Assembly: GCA_947561395.2 (NCBI GenBank)
Contig: OX387190.1
Coordinates: 16,610,858 to 16,674,857 of the forward strand
DNA length: 64,000 nt
Direction of reading: 5' to 3'
From: Buxus sempervirens
Lineage: Eukaryota; Streptophyta; Magnoliopsida; Buxales; Buxaceae
The translations under genes and the position numbers were made by a program. Below the pieces are notes generated by a model, which did no database searches, was not told the DNA's origin, and saw only the letters and a program-made list of their open reading frames with translations. Below are positions 45,690-56,636 of the stretch, piece after piece; positions within the stretch are counted from its first letter, which is position 1, and each line of letters begins with the position of its first letter.

Positions 45690-47623
45690 GGTCAGAGTTT
45701 GGACTGGGATGTAGGAGTTGGTTTAGGAGTATTACAAATAGGTGGAACATTTACCACCAAAGGTAGAAACTGCTTGGGAGTTGTTGGAACAGAAGAAGTA
45801 ATGGAAGCAATGGTGCGGTCACATTGGATGACCAACGGAGTTTTTGATGGCCGGGAGGGAGAAAAAGTGGGTGAATTGCAATTAAAGACCAAAGGAGGCC
45901 TTGCAATGTTTATCTGGGCCATAAGGGAGGAGACCCGGTTCAGAGAGGAGCTAATGTCCTCAGCAGCACAGTCATTCTTCTTGGAGATGACATTGACTTC
46001 ATCCTCCTCTTTCACTTGGAAGAAATGGACCTTGACCGAGGTCCCCACGGGAGCTATCAATTGAGAGGGGTCAAAGGCCCTTCTCATGGAGGAGATGGCT
46101 GTGACTGGGTTGGACGAGCCTGCCCCATTGTGATAAGGCAAGGGGTTTCTGTCCAATATCGCTACCTGACGGGGCAGGCGCAAAAGTATTGAAGAACAGG
46201 GCTTTCTGATCTAACAGATCCTGAACCGCGTGCTTTAGAATCCAACAACTATCCGTAGAGTGCTCTGGTGCACCCATGTGGAAGTCACAAGTGACTGAAG
46301 GATCAAAATTCCTCCCCTTTGATGCATTTGGGTTGGCCTCCTTCAGGGACACATATTCACCTTTCAGCAAGGTGGGTAACAGCTGGGAAAGAGACACGGG
46401 AAGAGGAGTAAAAACTCTATTCCTCCTTGTTGCCATCCAGGCATCCTTCTCTTCCTTAGTGAAAGCCCTCCTTTGATTTGCAGGCACGAAGGGGGAGAAA
46501 TTGACGTTGAGCGGGGTCTGATATGACTGCTGGGCCTACTGGGGTGCAGAAATATTGACATGGAGTGGTTTCTTGGGAGGAGGAGCTTGTACCAAATTTA
46601 TCTCTCCTTCTTTCCTTGGTCCATTCTTCTTAAACCCATTCCCTTTCTTCTGTGCCAATGAAGTGGAGGAATCCGATTGTCCGGCCAGAGCAGAGTAATC
46701 AATGAGTTTTCCTGACCTAACCCCTTCCTCGATCCGGTCAGCCACTTGTACCAAGGTTGCAAAATTGGTGGTAATCTGATCCACCAGGTGATTGTAGAAG
46801 GGTTGTCCCAGTGTACCTACGAACATTGAGATCATCTCAAGCTCCAACATAGGTGGCCTGACTTGGAAGGCAGCCTCTCTCCACCTCTTGCCATATTGTT
46901 TTATAGATTCCTCCTTTCCCTTGCTCATCGTCATTATGTCGTACTGGTCTGGCACGATCTCTGAGTTGAACTTGTATTGGTCCAGAAAAGCGTCGGCCAA
47001 GTCCTTCCACCTTCTTATCCTTCCATGGTCCACGGTGGCAAACCACCTCAAAGCCGCTCCCGTCAAACTCCTTTGAAAGAGTTGGATCAGTATGCTGTCA
47101 TCCCGGCCAAACTGGCACAGAGCCCCGCAGTATAACTTCAGGTGGCTCATTGGGCAGCCTGTGCCATCATATTTATCAAAGTCTGGGCATTTGAATTTTG
47201 CCGGTAGGCATACATCCGGGTATATGCACAGATTATCGAAGGTGGTACCTCCATAACTATTCCCCCCTTCACTTCCTTGAGCTCTTCTTGAATTCTCTCT
47301 ATCTTATGTGTAAGTTTCCTTTCCATCTCCTCCCTTGCTTTTTCCTTTTCCATCTCTTTCTCAAATTCCACAGTATTTTCCTTGATCAGGATAGGTTCAG
47401 GGACAGGTTCAGAAATGGATTCAGGTATGGGTTGAGCTGGAGGTGGAACGTTGGTTTGAGGTGGTGGTGCTTGGTGGGAAGTGGAGGCTTGGTTTTGGGC
47501 TTGGGATTGTTGGGCCTGAGCTGCCAGTAGGTCTCCTAGAATTTTGGCAAGTCCGGCCACTTGCTCTTGCAGTTGAGCAAAATCCTAAACGGGGACGGTG
47601 GCTTGAGTCTCTTCCAGATTCAT
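45690..47623 (-). pseudogene. Tat-type gag of element A
   Basis: The start is ATG 47623 (MNLEETQATV), followed by a TAG at codon 13, then QLQEQVAGLAKILGDLLAAQ and a proline-rich linker. A frame change at a run of six G near 47262 leads into IYPDVCLPAKFKCPDFDKYDG. The gag core follows (LYCGALCQFGRDDSILIQLF, WFATVDHGRIRRWKDLADAF, GKRWREAAFQVRPPM, VADRIEEGVRSGK). The C-terminal part at 46487-46071 has RVFTPLP and CDFHMGAPEHSTDSCW, and after another frame change 46183-45692 has NPLPYHNGAG. The similarity to element B gag is clear. It encoded the capsid but is now broken in at least three places. Confidence 0.9.
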
Positions 47624-47759
47624 TGTGCGGGCTTTTGATCTGGTTACGGGAGTAATGGTTGCAAGTACTTTATACCTGGAGAAGGAAAAACAAAGAAACA
47701 TGTCAGCTCCAATTTAATCCTAGTCACACACCTATAAATGTAGATAAGTGAAGTAGGTG

Positions 47760-48890
47760 AACACGAGTTTTGATTTGTTTTATTTATTTTTTTAGAATTG
47801 TTCGAATATTTTAGGGCGTCCAAAGGTCCCACAAAATTCAATTGATTGGTACGAAAAAGACCAACCAAAGGTTTTTTTGGAATATTCTAGGGCTTTCAAG
47901 TGTCCCACAAAAATTCAATTGATTGGTACGAAAAAGACCAACCAAAGGTTTTATGAAATATTCTAGGGCTTCCAAGTGTCCCACAAAAATGCAATTGATT
48001 GGTACGAAAAAGACCAACCAAAGGTTTTTTGGAATATTATAGGGCTTCCAAGTGTCCTAGAAAAATTTGAGTTGATTGGTACGAAAAAGACCAACCAAAG
48101 GTTTTATGGAATATTCAAGGGCTTCCAAAGGTCCCACAAAGTTTTGAGTTGATTGGTATGAAAAAGACCAACCAAAGGTTTTATGCAATATTCTAGGGCT
48201 TCCAAAGGTCCCACAAAGTTTTGAGTTGATTGGTACGAAAAAGACCAACCAAAGGTTTTATGGAATATTCTAGGGCTTCCAAGTGTCCCACAAAAATTCA
48301 ATTGATTGGTACGAAAAAGGCCAACCAAAGGTTTTTTTGGAATATTCTAGGGCTTCCAAGTGTCCCACAAAAATTCAATTGATTGGTACGAAAAAAACCA
48401 ACCAAAGGTTTTATGGAATATTCTAGGGCTTCCAAAGGTCCCACAAAGTTTTGAGTTGATTGGTACAAAAAAGACCAACCAAAGGTTTTATGGAATATTC
48501 TAGGGCTTCCAAGTGTCCCACAAAAATTTGAGTTGATTGGTACGAAAAAGACCAACCAAAGGTTTTTTTGGAATAATCTAGGGCTTCCAAGTGTCCCACA
48601 AAAATTTGAGTTGATTGGTACGAAAAAGACCAACCAAAGGTTTTATGGAATATTCTAGGGCTTCCAAATGTCCCACAAAGTTTTGATTTGATTGGAGAAA
48701 AGGACCAACCGAAGGATTTTTTTTTTTTTTTGGAATATTTTAGGGCTTCCAAGTGTGCCACAAAGTTTTGATTTGATTGGAGAAAAGGACCAGCCAAAGG
48801 ATTTTTTTTTGGAATATTTTAGGACTTCCAAGTGTCCCACAAAGTTTTGATTTGATTGGAGAAAAGGACCAATCAAAGATTTTTTTCTCT
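47760..48890 (-). repeat. 76-77-bp tandem repeats in the gag leader, about 14 copies
   Basis: The unit contains gattggtacgaaaaagacca, aggttttatggaatattcta and gggcttccaagtgtcccaca. Copies begin near 47844, 47921, 47996, 48073 and onward to about 48856, the last three more diverged (gattggagaaaaggacc). Long open frames on the minus strand here (WSFSYQSTQ...) come from the repeat. It lies in the leader of element A, upstream of gag. Confidence 0.93.
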
Positions 48891-49134
48891 TTTTTTTTTT
48901 TTTTTGATTTGTTGAATTTCCTCAGTTTTCAAGTTCAAAAGTTTGATTGAAACATGTTTGAGGTGAATTGGTATCAAGAAATATGATACCTTGGCCCCTT
49001 TAATGTATCTTGAGGGAAAGGGTAGATTTGAGTTCCAATATTAAGTTAAATCCTTTGTTAGATCATTTGGACCTTGGAATTATTTTTTCACATTCCCATT
49101 GAGGTGCCCACAAGTTGTTTACATTGTTGTGGAC

Positions 49135-49331
49135 ATTTTATATTCAAAACATTGGGATAAAAAAATTAATTTGGAAGTTTTGGATTGTATCCGACATATT
49201 ATATCGGATAAAGGCATGATTTACTGTATCCGGCTTAAATAGCCGGTTACACACATAAACCTTTGTTACCGATATTTTATATCGGTTAAGAAGAAATAAT
49301 GGCTTAACCGACCTGAGTTGCCGGTTAATGC
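49135..49331 (-). promoter_or_regulatory. Palindrome array E and TATA box in the leader of element A
   Basis: Units start at 49184, 49223, 49262 and 49301, with second arms at 49205, 49244, 49283 and 49322: exactly 39 and 21 again. Arms drift from GTATCCG/CGGATAA to TTAACCG/CGGTTAA, keeping complementarity. On the minus strand a TATAAAAT box lies at 49142-49135, about 40 bases downstream. This may be an internal promoter for gag. Confidence 0.75.
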
Positions 49332-49339
49332 CGAAATAA

Positions 49340-51063
49340 TCCTTTTTTGACTCATTTTTTTCGCTAGATTTGTACACTTTATGTTATTTTTATTCCCTCT
49401 CAATGTTCACCTTGACTTGGCTCTAAATACAGTCCCAAATTGGACTTTGACACTATATTTGCAAAAGAATGCATGAATGTTCATAAGGGTACATGCTCCC
49501 TCAAAATTAGACACCATATTCAAAGATTTTGTACATTTGGTTGACTCCTACATGGATTTTCGGTAGGATCACTTCTGAGAAGAGTAAGAAAACTCTTCAT
49601 ATGGGGTACACCAGTCTTAGGGTATAGGCTTCCTTGGGAATAATTTCATTCCAAGCATAAGGACACCATGGGTCTTACTTTTCATGATATGAAGGTAATT
49701 AAAAAAAATGAGTTTACCTTGCCACCTTGTGTTACCTTTAATATAGTACTCATATTATACTTTGGCCTGTGAAGCATGCAAATGGCCTTCCCTCAATTAC
49801 ACCCAATTCCCCAAATGTAATTGTTTACTTTAGCTGAAAAAGTGTTTCTCCACCTTCAAGCGTATGGTCTTTGGGTTTTGGCTTATTGGCAACTTAGATC
49901 TCAAGTCTAGTGATGCCCAGAATCGAATCACAGATCCCATTGTCATCACATCATTGACTCAAATTCTAAGGTGAATGTTTTTACTTTCGCTTTCCGAAGT
50001 ATCGACCTCGTTGCGCTAAGCTACACAAATTCGGGTTCAACTTCCTATAGGTAATGGGTAGGCTGTGCAAAAAGTTTAAAGTGCTCAAGTGCATTTGAAA
50101 TTCAAGGTGCATTCATAATGTCCCAGCCCCTTGCCACTCTTTTTCGCAGCCATGCATATATTTTCAAACCAAGGCAAATATGACATTATATTGACAGTAA
50201 AAACACAAGCAAGCAAGATAAACACTCAAACATGCTCATGACTATCATATTCACAAAAGTAATACCCAAGCATGTTATCATATTGTACTAACAACCATTA
50301 ACCCTGAAAAGCTTGCTTGAAAACTCAAAACATCCACTAAATTCTCACATTTCATGCTCTTCATTTTGATGCTCAAATTGCATTATTCATACCCAAATCA
50401 AAGCTTAAAAATACAGCAACTATTGATAAGGTACAAGAAGTGTTTTAATTTAGAAAACATGCTTGAAAACCTCTAAAAACACCCATTGAATTCCTAGGTT
50501 TCATGCTCAAAGTGCATTATTCATACCCAAATCAAGGCCCAAAAATCCAATAACTAAAAATATGGCATAAGAAGTGTTTTAATTTGGAAAACATGCTTGA
50601 AAACCCCCAAAAACACCCACTAAGAACTTCAGATTTTTTGCTCATTATTTTCATGCTCCACGCATATCATCCATACCCCAAATCAAGGCATGCCTTAAAA
50701 GAAATAAAAAAGCAAGTAACCGTATGGTGCAAGCAATAATTGATCATGGAAGACATGCTTGGGAACCAGAAAAACTACACTGAATTTCCAAATTTCATGC
50801 TCATGATCAAAACATATTCATATACCCCCAAAGCCAAGCATGTTCTCTTAACAATGCAATAAGTAAACATGTGTGACAAGATAAGGCCCTTAAACATGAT
50901 TTTAACCATAACCAAACAATACATACATGCTTCTATTCATATGAATTTCTGAGCATACAAATCAAATCTAAGATACATCAAACATGCAAGAAGTAAAGAA
51001 ATCAAAACAACAAGCATTCAAGAATAAAAACATGAACAAAACACAAAACATGGCTTAAATCAA
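49340..51063 (-). other. Distal leader of element A, with ~140-bp repeats at 50270-50840
   Basis: No gene is seen. Between 50270 and 50840 a block of about 140-150 bases recurs about four times (aaacatgcttgaaaac, aaaacaccca, tttcatgctc, attattcatacccaaatcaa). The rest is AT-rich unique-looking leader sequence next to the primer site. Confidence 0.7.
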
Positions 51064-51085
51064 CAAGTCCCCAGCAAAATCGCCA
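51064..51085 (-). promoter_or_regulatory. Primer binding site of element A
   Basis: The minus strand reads TGGCGATTTTGCTGGGGA just downstream of the LTR end. This resembles the TGGCGAC...GCTGGGGA primer site usually assigned to an arginine tRNA in Ogre/Tat elements. It identifies 51088-53515 as the 5' LTR. Confidence 0.8.
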
Positions 51086-51087
51086 AT

Positions 51088-53515
51088 TTTGAGACATGGA
51101 AATAATCAATCTCGTGACTTTCCTATCATCACACGGGATTCGAAAAAAGGAAGAGTCGCCACCATTCTTTTTAGGTGTGAATGGACACCAAATCATCAAA
51201 ACATGCACAAAGGCAAAACTAGAGTAAAATTAATTCTACCTTAAAATAAAAAATCCAGAGATGGGTAAGGGGGTTAGATTATGAATAGGGGAAGGTATTA
51301 GGCACCCCCATTCACCCACACAAGGTGGTTGCCAAGTGTTGTTCATGTTCAAAATAAAGAAAGCTTACTAATTAAAATAATTAAAAAGGCTTGAAAATGA
51401 TTAAACACATGTATGATCCCTCCACATGAGAAGTCCAATGAATCTTAGACTTTCTTTTATGGAAGTATCACTTCTAGGACATCACCATTAATTGCAAATC
51501 AAAATAAAACTTGAATACAAGCAAGTGGAGGCAAATCCGGAAAACTCGGTAAAAGATGGAGCCATTTGACCATAAATCATTCAAATCAAATTCAAATTGA
51601 ATCAAACCAAATCCAATTGAAACATTATGATAAATAAAAGACTCAGGAAATTTTCAAGTAGATCCGATTAAAATCCTAAGAGTTATGCTTGTTTGAAATT
51701 CACTGTTATAAGTTGATAAAAGTGGCAAGTGGGCAACTTTGAAAACCTATTTGTGAAAATTGGCTCCATATAAATCTTTGAAAATTTGCAAGAATGAAGT
51801 ACATGGTGTCATCTTTCAAATGAAATAAGCCTCATACGAGACTTCATTCGGATGTGACTTGTGTGACTTCACGAACATGCCCAGAGGATCACAGATCAGC
51901 ATAGAATTGTGCTACAGGGCAGTTCTGAGTAAATCAATCACACAAGACAAATGAAAGCAAAAAATTTTGAAACCAATTGGATTTGAAATCATACTCATAA
52001 AGGAAAACACAGAAATCAAAATCACTTAAATCGGACTTAAATCGAGCAAGTGGTGCTCATTCAAAGTGACAGGTTCAGAAATCTGGCCTGAACTGACCTG
52101 TCGACTTTGATCGAATGGTGTCAAAAATCCTCTACATAAAAATTAATGAATTTTTACAGACACAAAATAGACAATCCCACCTTTCACATGTCTTTTGAAT
52201 CATCCCAAAATTCATCCGGATGATGAAGTTATGGGTGTTCTAAGATCGGGTACAGGTGGTGTCCAGATTTGAGACTTTTGAGCAAAATCAAGTCAAAACA
52301 GTGGGCAAGTGTGTGTAATCCGTGTAATCCAAACCATAATCATTTGAAAAAGTATTGATAAAGCTCCAGAAGGAAATAGGGCACGAATTTGGCTCACCAT
52401 TCTCTTTGATTGTAGAGAATATACCAAAACCCCCAAAATGGAGCAGAAATGCCCAAAACAGAGAGATTAGACCGAGGGGTCTTCATTTGAAAACTTGCTT
52501 GTATTCATTTGAAAACCATTCAGAAATGTCCAAGAAATGTTTGGGGCCATTCATTTCAGATCTACCATAACGAGTATGATAGATCCAAAATATAAGCATA
52601 TTTCAACAAAACGAGTGCGATGTGTGCATGTGTAAAAATCATCTCTTTAAATTAATCAACACATTACAACATATGATATTCAAAACATATCAATCAAATG
52701 GGGGTTCTAATCACCAAGGTTCCATTCCCATTCTCGTTTCGCCTAATTCTCCCTTCACCTTTTACGACTACAAATGATCTTGGGGTACTTTGAGTAAGGA
52801 ATGGGGTTTCACACAATAGTAGGCCATTAAGAGGGTTCTAGAACTAAGGTTCCATTCCCATTCTCGTTTCCCTTAGCTTTCTCTTCACGTTTTACTGCTA
52901 GAGATAGTCTTGAGGTACTTTGAGTAGGGAATGGGGTTTCAAACACATTCAGGCCATTATTCTACAGAAAGGAAGAAGAAGAGACTAATTCTAGAATTTA
53001 AGAACGTAAAAGTAAAAGAAGGTTAAGGCTTAGCTGGGTTCTGGAAGCAATGGGGCAGAGGTTCCCTTCTTCACTTGGAGCTCTTCAATCTCCAACTCTT
53101 GGCCCTTTGCTTGAGGAGAGGTCTCTTATTTATAGGCAAAGGCTAGGGTAAGGGGTGCCCTAATGCTAGACACAAAATGATGTTTAGAATCCGCCAACTT
53201 AAACCCTAAGGCTATTTCTGGGAATTCCCATTCTTAGAACAGGGATAGGACAATAAAAGGTGCAAACTTTAGGAATTTTGCACTTTCTGCAGCAAAATAT
53301 TAGTATCCGGCAACTCAGGTCGAATACTAATAGAACTCTTTGTATGCGACCTTATTTGCCGAATACAAACAAATCAGTTTGTATCCAACAATTAATATCG
53401 GATACATAGGGAAAAGCCTTTATCCAACTTTTTACATCGGATACAAAAGAAAAAAGCATTTTTAATGATTTTGGCCAATTATTCATCTTTTTAAGTGCAA
53501 TTTGGGGTGTCTACA
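51088..53515 (-). mobile_element. 5' LTR of element A
   Basis: On the minus strand it starts TGTAGACACCCC at 53515 and ends CCATGTCTCAAAA at about 51088, where the expected final CACA has changed. At 2428 bases it is longer than the 3' LTR because it keeps a stretch at about 52379-52697 that the other has lost. Palindrome array B' is at 53300-53448 with second arms in the same 21-base register (53321 onward). The right flank is the CCAGC duplicate. Confidence 0.92.
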
Positions 53516-54229
53516 CCAGCCGCCTGAGCAGCGACTCGAGCACGGCATCGAGTGGTAGTTTTAGGAAGTGATTTAAGGCATGATCGCTCGAGCGACTGTT
53601 CTAGTGATTGCCTTAACAGAAGAACCTGAGAGCAAATATTTGGCCGCTTGAAGCAGGCTCGAGCGAACTATCGAGCTCCCTTACCAGATTTTCCCATTTT
53701 TGGATTTTCAACCCAGATTGAACTACCCTTTGTTTTTGTTTAAGTCCAACCTACGTATAAGTGAGAGATAAGTGTCTAGGAGGTGTTCCAATTGGAAGTA
53801 CCTCAAAATTCCAACTAACAAGGATTTTGGGTACATTTTTCTAAAGAAGGTCTTGGAAAGAGTTTCTGTCCCAGATTACTATAGGAATAGGCTAATTTGA
53901 CTCCATCACTTTGAGCACCTTCCAACTAACCATTAGAAGCAGAAAACAAAAGCCAAAACCAAGTTGCACAAGTATTATAAGAGTTGAGGCATAGGTTGCC
54001 CAAATTGAGTCATGAAAGGTAGAGAATTTCTAAAAAACTAAACCTTTACCATTGACCATCAATGTGAGTACGTCACCCATGACCTAATGGGCTTTGGCCT
54101 AGTATGTAACACATAGTATGAAGGGCTTTGGCCCTGTTATTAGAAACATGAAGTGAAAGGGCAGTGGCCCCAATGACATTGAGATGTATTGAGCAGAGGG
54201 CATTGGCCCATTTGTGTAGTATTCTATTT

Positions 54230-54680
54230 ATGTGCTGTGCACCTCAATTGGGGGTAGTGAACTACTGTTCACCTCAATTTGGGGGTAGTGAACTAGCTCC
54301 TTTACAAAAGTGAGTATTGGTAGGTTTTGTGTGCTGTTCACCTCGATTGGGGGTATTGAACTAGCCTTTCTACAACAGTAAGTATGGAGTGTTAGAGTGA
54401 GCGGTTCACCTCAGTTGGGGGTAGTGGACTATGGTTCACCGTGGCTAGGGGTAGTGATTTAGCATCCCCCATACAAGCTTGGAAATCTGAGAGGTCAAGT
54501 GTGATGAACAAATGATATATGATTATTGGTGGGTAGTGAACCATTGTTCACCTCAATTTGGGGGTAGTGAACTAGCCCCTCCACAGCAGTAAGCCTTGGT
54601 GGGTAGATGGATCAGTTCAACTCGGTTGGGGTAGTGGACCTTTGTTCACCCTGGCCTGGAGATAGAGAACTCGTATCCTC
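54230..54680 (+). repeat. Degenerate minisatellite in the Tekay LTR
   Basis: Phrases of the form ttcacctcaattgggggtag, tgaactagcc and acagcagtaag recur about seven times with irregular spacing of 40-100 bases. Similar wording (gggggtagtggattgccgttcacc) occurs in the solo LTR at about 59335, so the motif is shared between LTR families. Confidence 0.7.
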
Positions 54681-54947
54681 CACGCAAGCTTGGGATCCGC
54701 TTGGGATCCACGACATTTAACATTATGAAAATTGATTGTGATTGTTATAAATTGATGAACTGTACACCTATTGCACAAGCATGCACCAATTGTATGGCAC
54801 TGAGCTGTATTGCATTAAGTATGATTTCAAATACCCGCATGACATGATTTTATCGGATAATAATAGCATGGATTGTGTTTTCTCGTGCATGCATGTGTTG
54901 CTTACTGAGACATTCATTTCATAGTTGCTTACTATTTTATTTTTCAG

Positions 54948-55039
54948 ATCCATCGACATTTGGTGTGAAGGACCAAGCTGGGGATAGAGGCAAGGAAAAT
55001 GCCATCAGTTATAGAGAGGAGGATTTCTATAGGCCTTAG
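54948..55039 (+). other. Conserved LTR mini-exon ending EEDFYRP (hypothetical)
   Basis: After a pyrimidine tract and CAG, a frame of about 30 codons ends with YREEDFYRP and TAG. Equivalent frames follow the acceptor in LTRs at 25386, 29293 (minus), 36955 and 59905. It has no start codon of its own, so it would need an upstream exon. Whether it is translated is unknown. Confidence 0.45.
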
Positions 55040-55568
55040 GATTTTGATTTTGTAATACATGTATAGTTTTGAATGGTAAAACCTTTACATTTGAGAGGAG
55101 TGATTAGTCACCCAATATTTTGTAACTAAACTCTTGTGTCCTATTTCAATTCCTTCATATATATATAGAACACACTTTTGATATGCACATGTATAAACTG
55201 TTTGCACTTACACTTGTATGTAAAAAGTTTTAAAATCCTTCGTGTTTTGTTAAGTATAATGGCCCACTTGCCACAGTCTATGATGGGTTGTGCCTTGGAG
55301 GGGCAGACCTAGTTCCGGGTCGCGACAACACAAGCCCCTTTGTAGGCTCGTGCATTGCAGATCTAGTAGGGACCCAAACCATATATAAAAAACCACCTAT
55401 TTCTACTCCGGTGTGAGTAGTTTGCAGAATTCAACGAACCTCCATGGCCAGCAGCATGTAGTAATCGATGGCTGCAAGTACACGCAATAAGTACATTAAA
55501 GAATGCCACAAAACAAACACTATAAAGTACAATTTCGCCTTGTAAGCCCTATAAGACTGTATTCTTAC

Positions 55569-56132
55569 CTTTGCACATGTTCTTTTCTTCGGTTCGGGCC
55601 ATGAAGCATGGTACTCATCTATACTGCGACCAGATTGCTCAATGTAGGGCTGCCTCGCTTCAGCGGCCAATCCATCCCACTATGCCTTTGCTTCCTTCGT
55701 CACCTACAGAAGAACAAGTTTAAACCTAAACAGGAAAAGGAGCACAATATGAAGGGATGAAAGCAAACTTCAATAGCTAGACATAGAAAGTGAAGTTTGC
55801 TAGACATGGAATATACAAGTTTATTTGATGAGTTAATCATGCATTTCAGTTTCATTCGTATTTTACCTTGCGCATATGCGCCTTTCGATTATTCCGTTTG
55901 CAGATGGATATATAATCAGTCCTATCAGGGTTACAACAGAATACAACAATTAACACGTCAGAAATGTTTGTTGTTTTCTCATACGCAATACTTTATTTGA
56001 ATTTACCAATTATAGCTCACATGCTTACAGGAAGCAAACCCAAGGAGTCAATGGCCACTTCTGTGCCTTGGATGAAGTGGAGGGTGAGCGTGTTTCAGTG
56101 CCTGCAGCTACTTTCCTTCTTCTCCGTGCCAT
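55569..56132 (-). pseudogene. HMG-box protein gene fragment (three exons)
   Basis: HMG-box proteins bend DNA in the nucleus. Three minus-strand exons join in phase through GT/AG sites. The first is 56132-56029 (ATG; MARRRRKVAAGTETRS ... WPLTPWVCF). The second is 55921-55867 (begins L-T-D-Y, has CKRNNRKAHMRK). The third is 55703-55569 (VTKEAKA, stop, WDGLAAEARQPYIEQS ... DEYHASW). The pattern of prolines, aromatic residues, WxxL, PY and the second tyrosine follows an HMG box. The single in-frame TAG before WDGL makes it a pseudogene or a sequence error. A last exon may follow near 55479-55390 but its frame is uncertain. This was recognised by pattern, not by search. Confidence 0.55.
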
Positions 56133-56416
56133 AACTTGTTTTTGCACACTCAAAAGCATGTCATTGGAGAAAGGGTATATCACTAGTGTCAGGTTATACA
56201 ATTGCATAAATGCAATAGCAACAAAACAACATAAATAAATAACAGAAATGCATATGGACAGGAGCACTGTGTAAAAGACGTAATGATTTTAATGCCTTCA
56301 CTGTTAAAAAGTAGCAAACAAACAAACAATATTTATTATCAACACAAATAATTAGTCAAAATATCGTCTCCTAAAAAATGATTGTCTTAATCCAACATGA
56401 ATCATGGGATCCTTTT

Positions 56417-56636
56417 TTATTTGTCTGCAGTTGAGCACTTCAACTCCATCTTCCACCTATCTTCATGGTTGTGGACCTGCTTATGATTGATTTGTGTTAG
56501 AACTTAAATTATGCATAATAACTTTGACTTGTTATCAATACAAATAATATTGAACAACCTTCATACAAGCTTGTCACGTAGAAGCGCATGCTTGCTAGAT
56601 TGCAGCTCTACAGGTAGACCGGTTATGTCCTGCCTC
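56417..56636 (-). other. Possible last two exons of a host gene
   Basis: On the minus strand an open stretch 56636-56567 (DITGLPVELQSSKHALLRDK) ends at a GTATGA donor-like site. A second stretch, 56476-56417, follows a CAG acceptor and ends with VHNHEDRWKMELKC...K and TAA, in phase. The upstream part would be cut by the Tat LTR at 56637. The family is not recognised and the call is tentative. Confidence 0.3.

Larger units (their letters stand above)
16097..53515 (-). mobile_element. Tat/Ogre-like LTR retrotransposon (element A), TSD CCAGC
   Basis: Both ends are defined: 16097 (end of 3' LTR) and 53515 (start of 5' LTR, TGTAGACACC on the minus strand), with CCAGC at 16092-16096 and 53516-53520. 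The minus-strand order is 5' LTR, PBS (51085-51064), leader with repeats, gag, protease, RT, RNase H, second RNase H, integrase, 3' region, polypurine tract, 3' LTR. The second, later RNase H domain and the long LTRs and 3' region are typical of the Tat lineage. It spans 37.4 kb because at least five other elements inserted into it. Every coding part has stops or frameshifts. Confidence 0.93.
53516..55327 (+). mobile_element. 3' LTR of the Tekay element, second part
   Basis: Starting with the second CCAGC duplicate, this continues the LTR interrupted at 16096 and ends GGGTCGCGACA at 55327. It holds a CpG-containing block at 53516-53690 (words such as gctcgagcga), a minisatellite-like region at 54050-54680 built on ttcacctcaattgggggtag, a decayed hairpin near 54904, and a pyrimidine/CAG acceptor at 54947. 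The acceptor leads into a short frame ending EEDFYRP and a stop (54948-55039). The left LTR of this element is missing. Confidence 0.88.
55328..56636. other. Low-copy segment between elements, probably host DNA
   Basis: This is the only stretch of more than 1 kb without recognisable LTR or element sequence. It holds the HMG-box gene and possible further exons described separately. The rest is AT-rich intron-like sequence. It is bounded by the end of the Tekay LTR (55327) and the start of a Tat LTR (56637). Confidence 0.6.

Noticed and set aside
47844..48890. Repeated proteins with WSFSYQSTQNFVG-like units
   Set aside because: They are translations of the 76-77-bp leader repeat, change frame between units and lack any domain.
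55430..55500. Alternative last exon of the HMG-box gene (AIDYYMLLAMEV)
   Set aside because: The phase does not match the preceding exon; the phase-correct reading is different, so neither is asserted.
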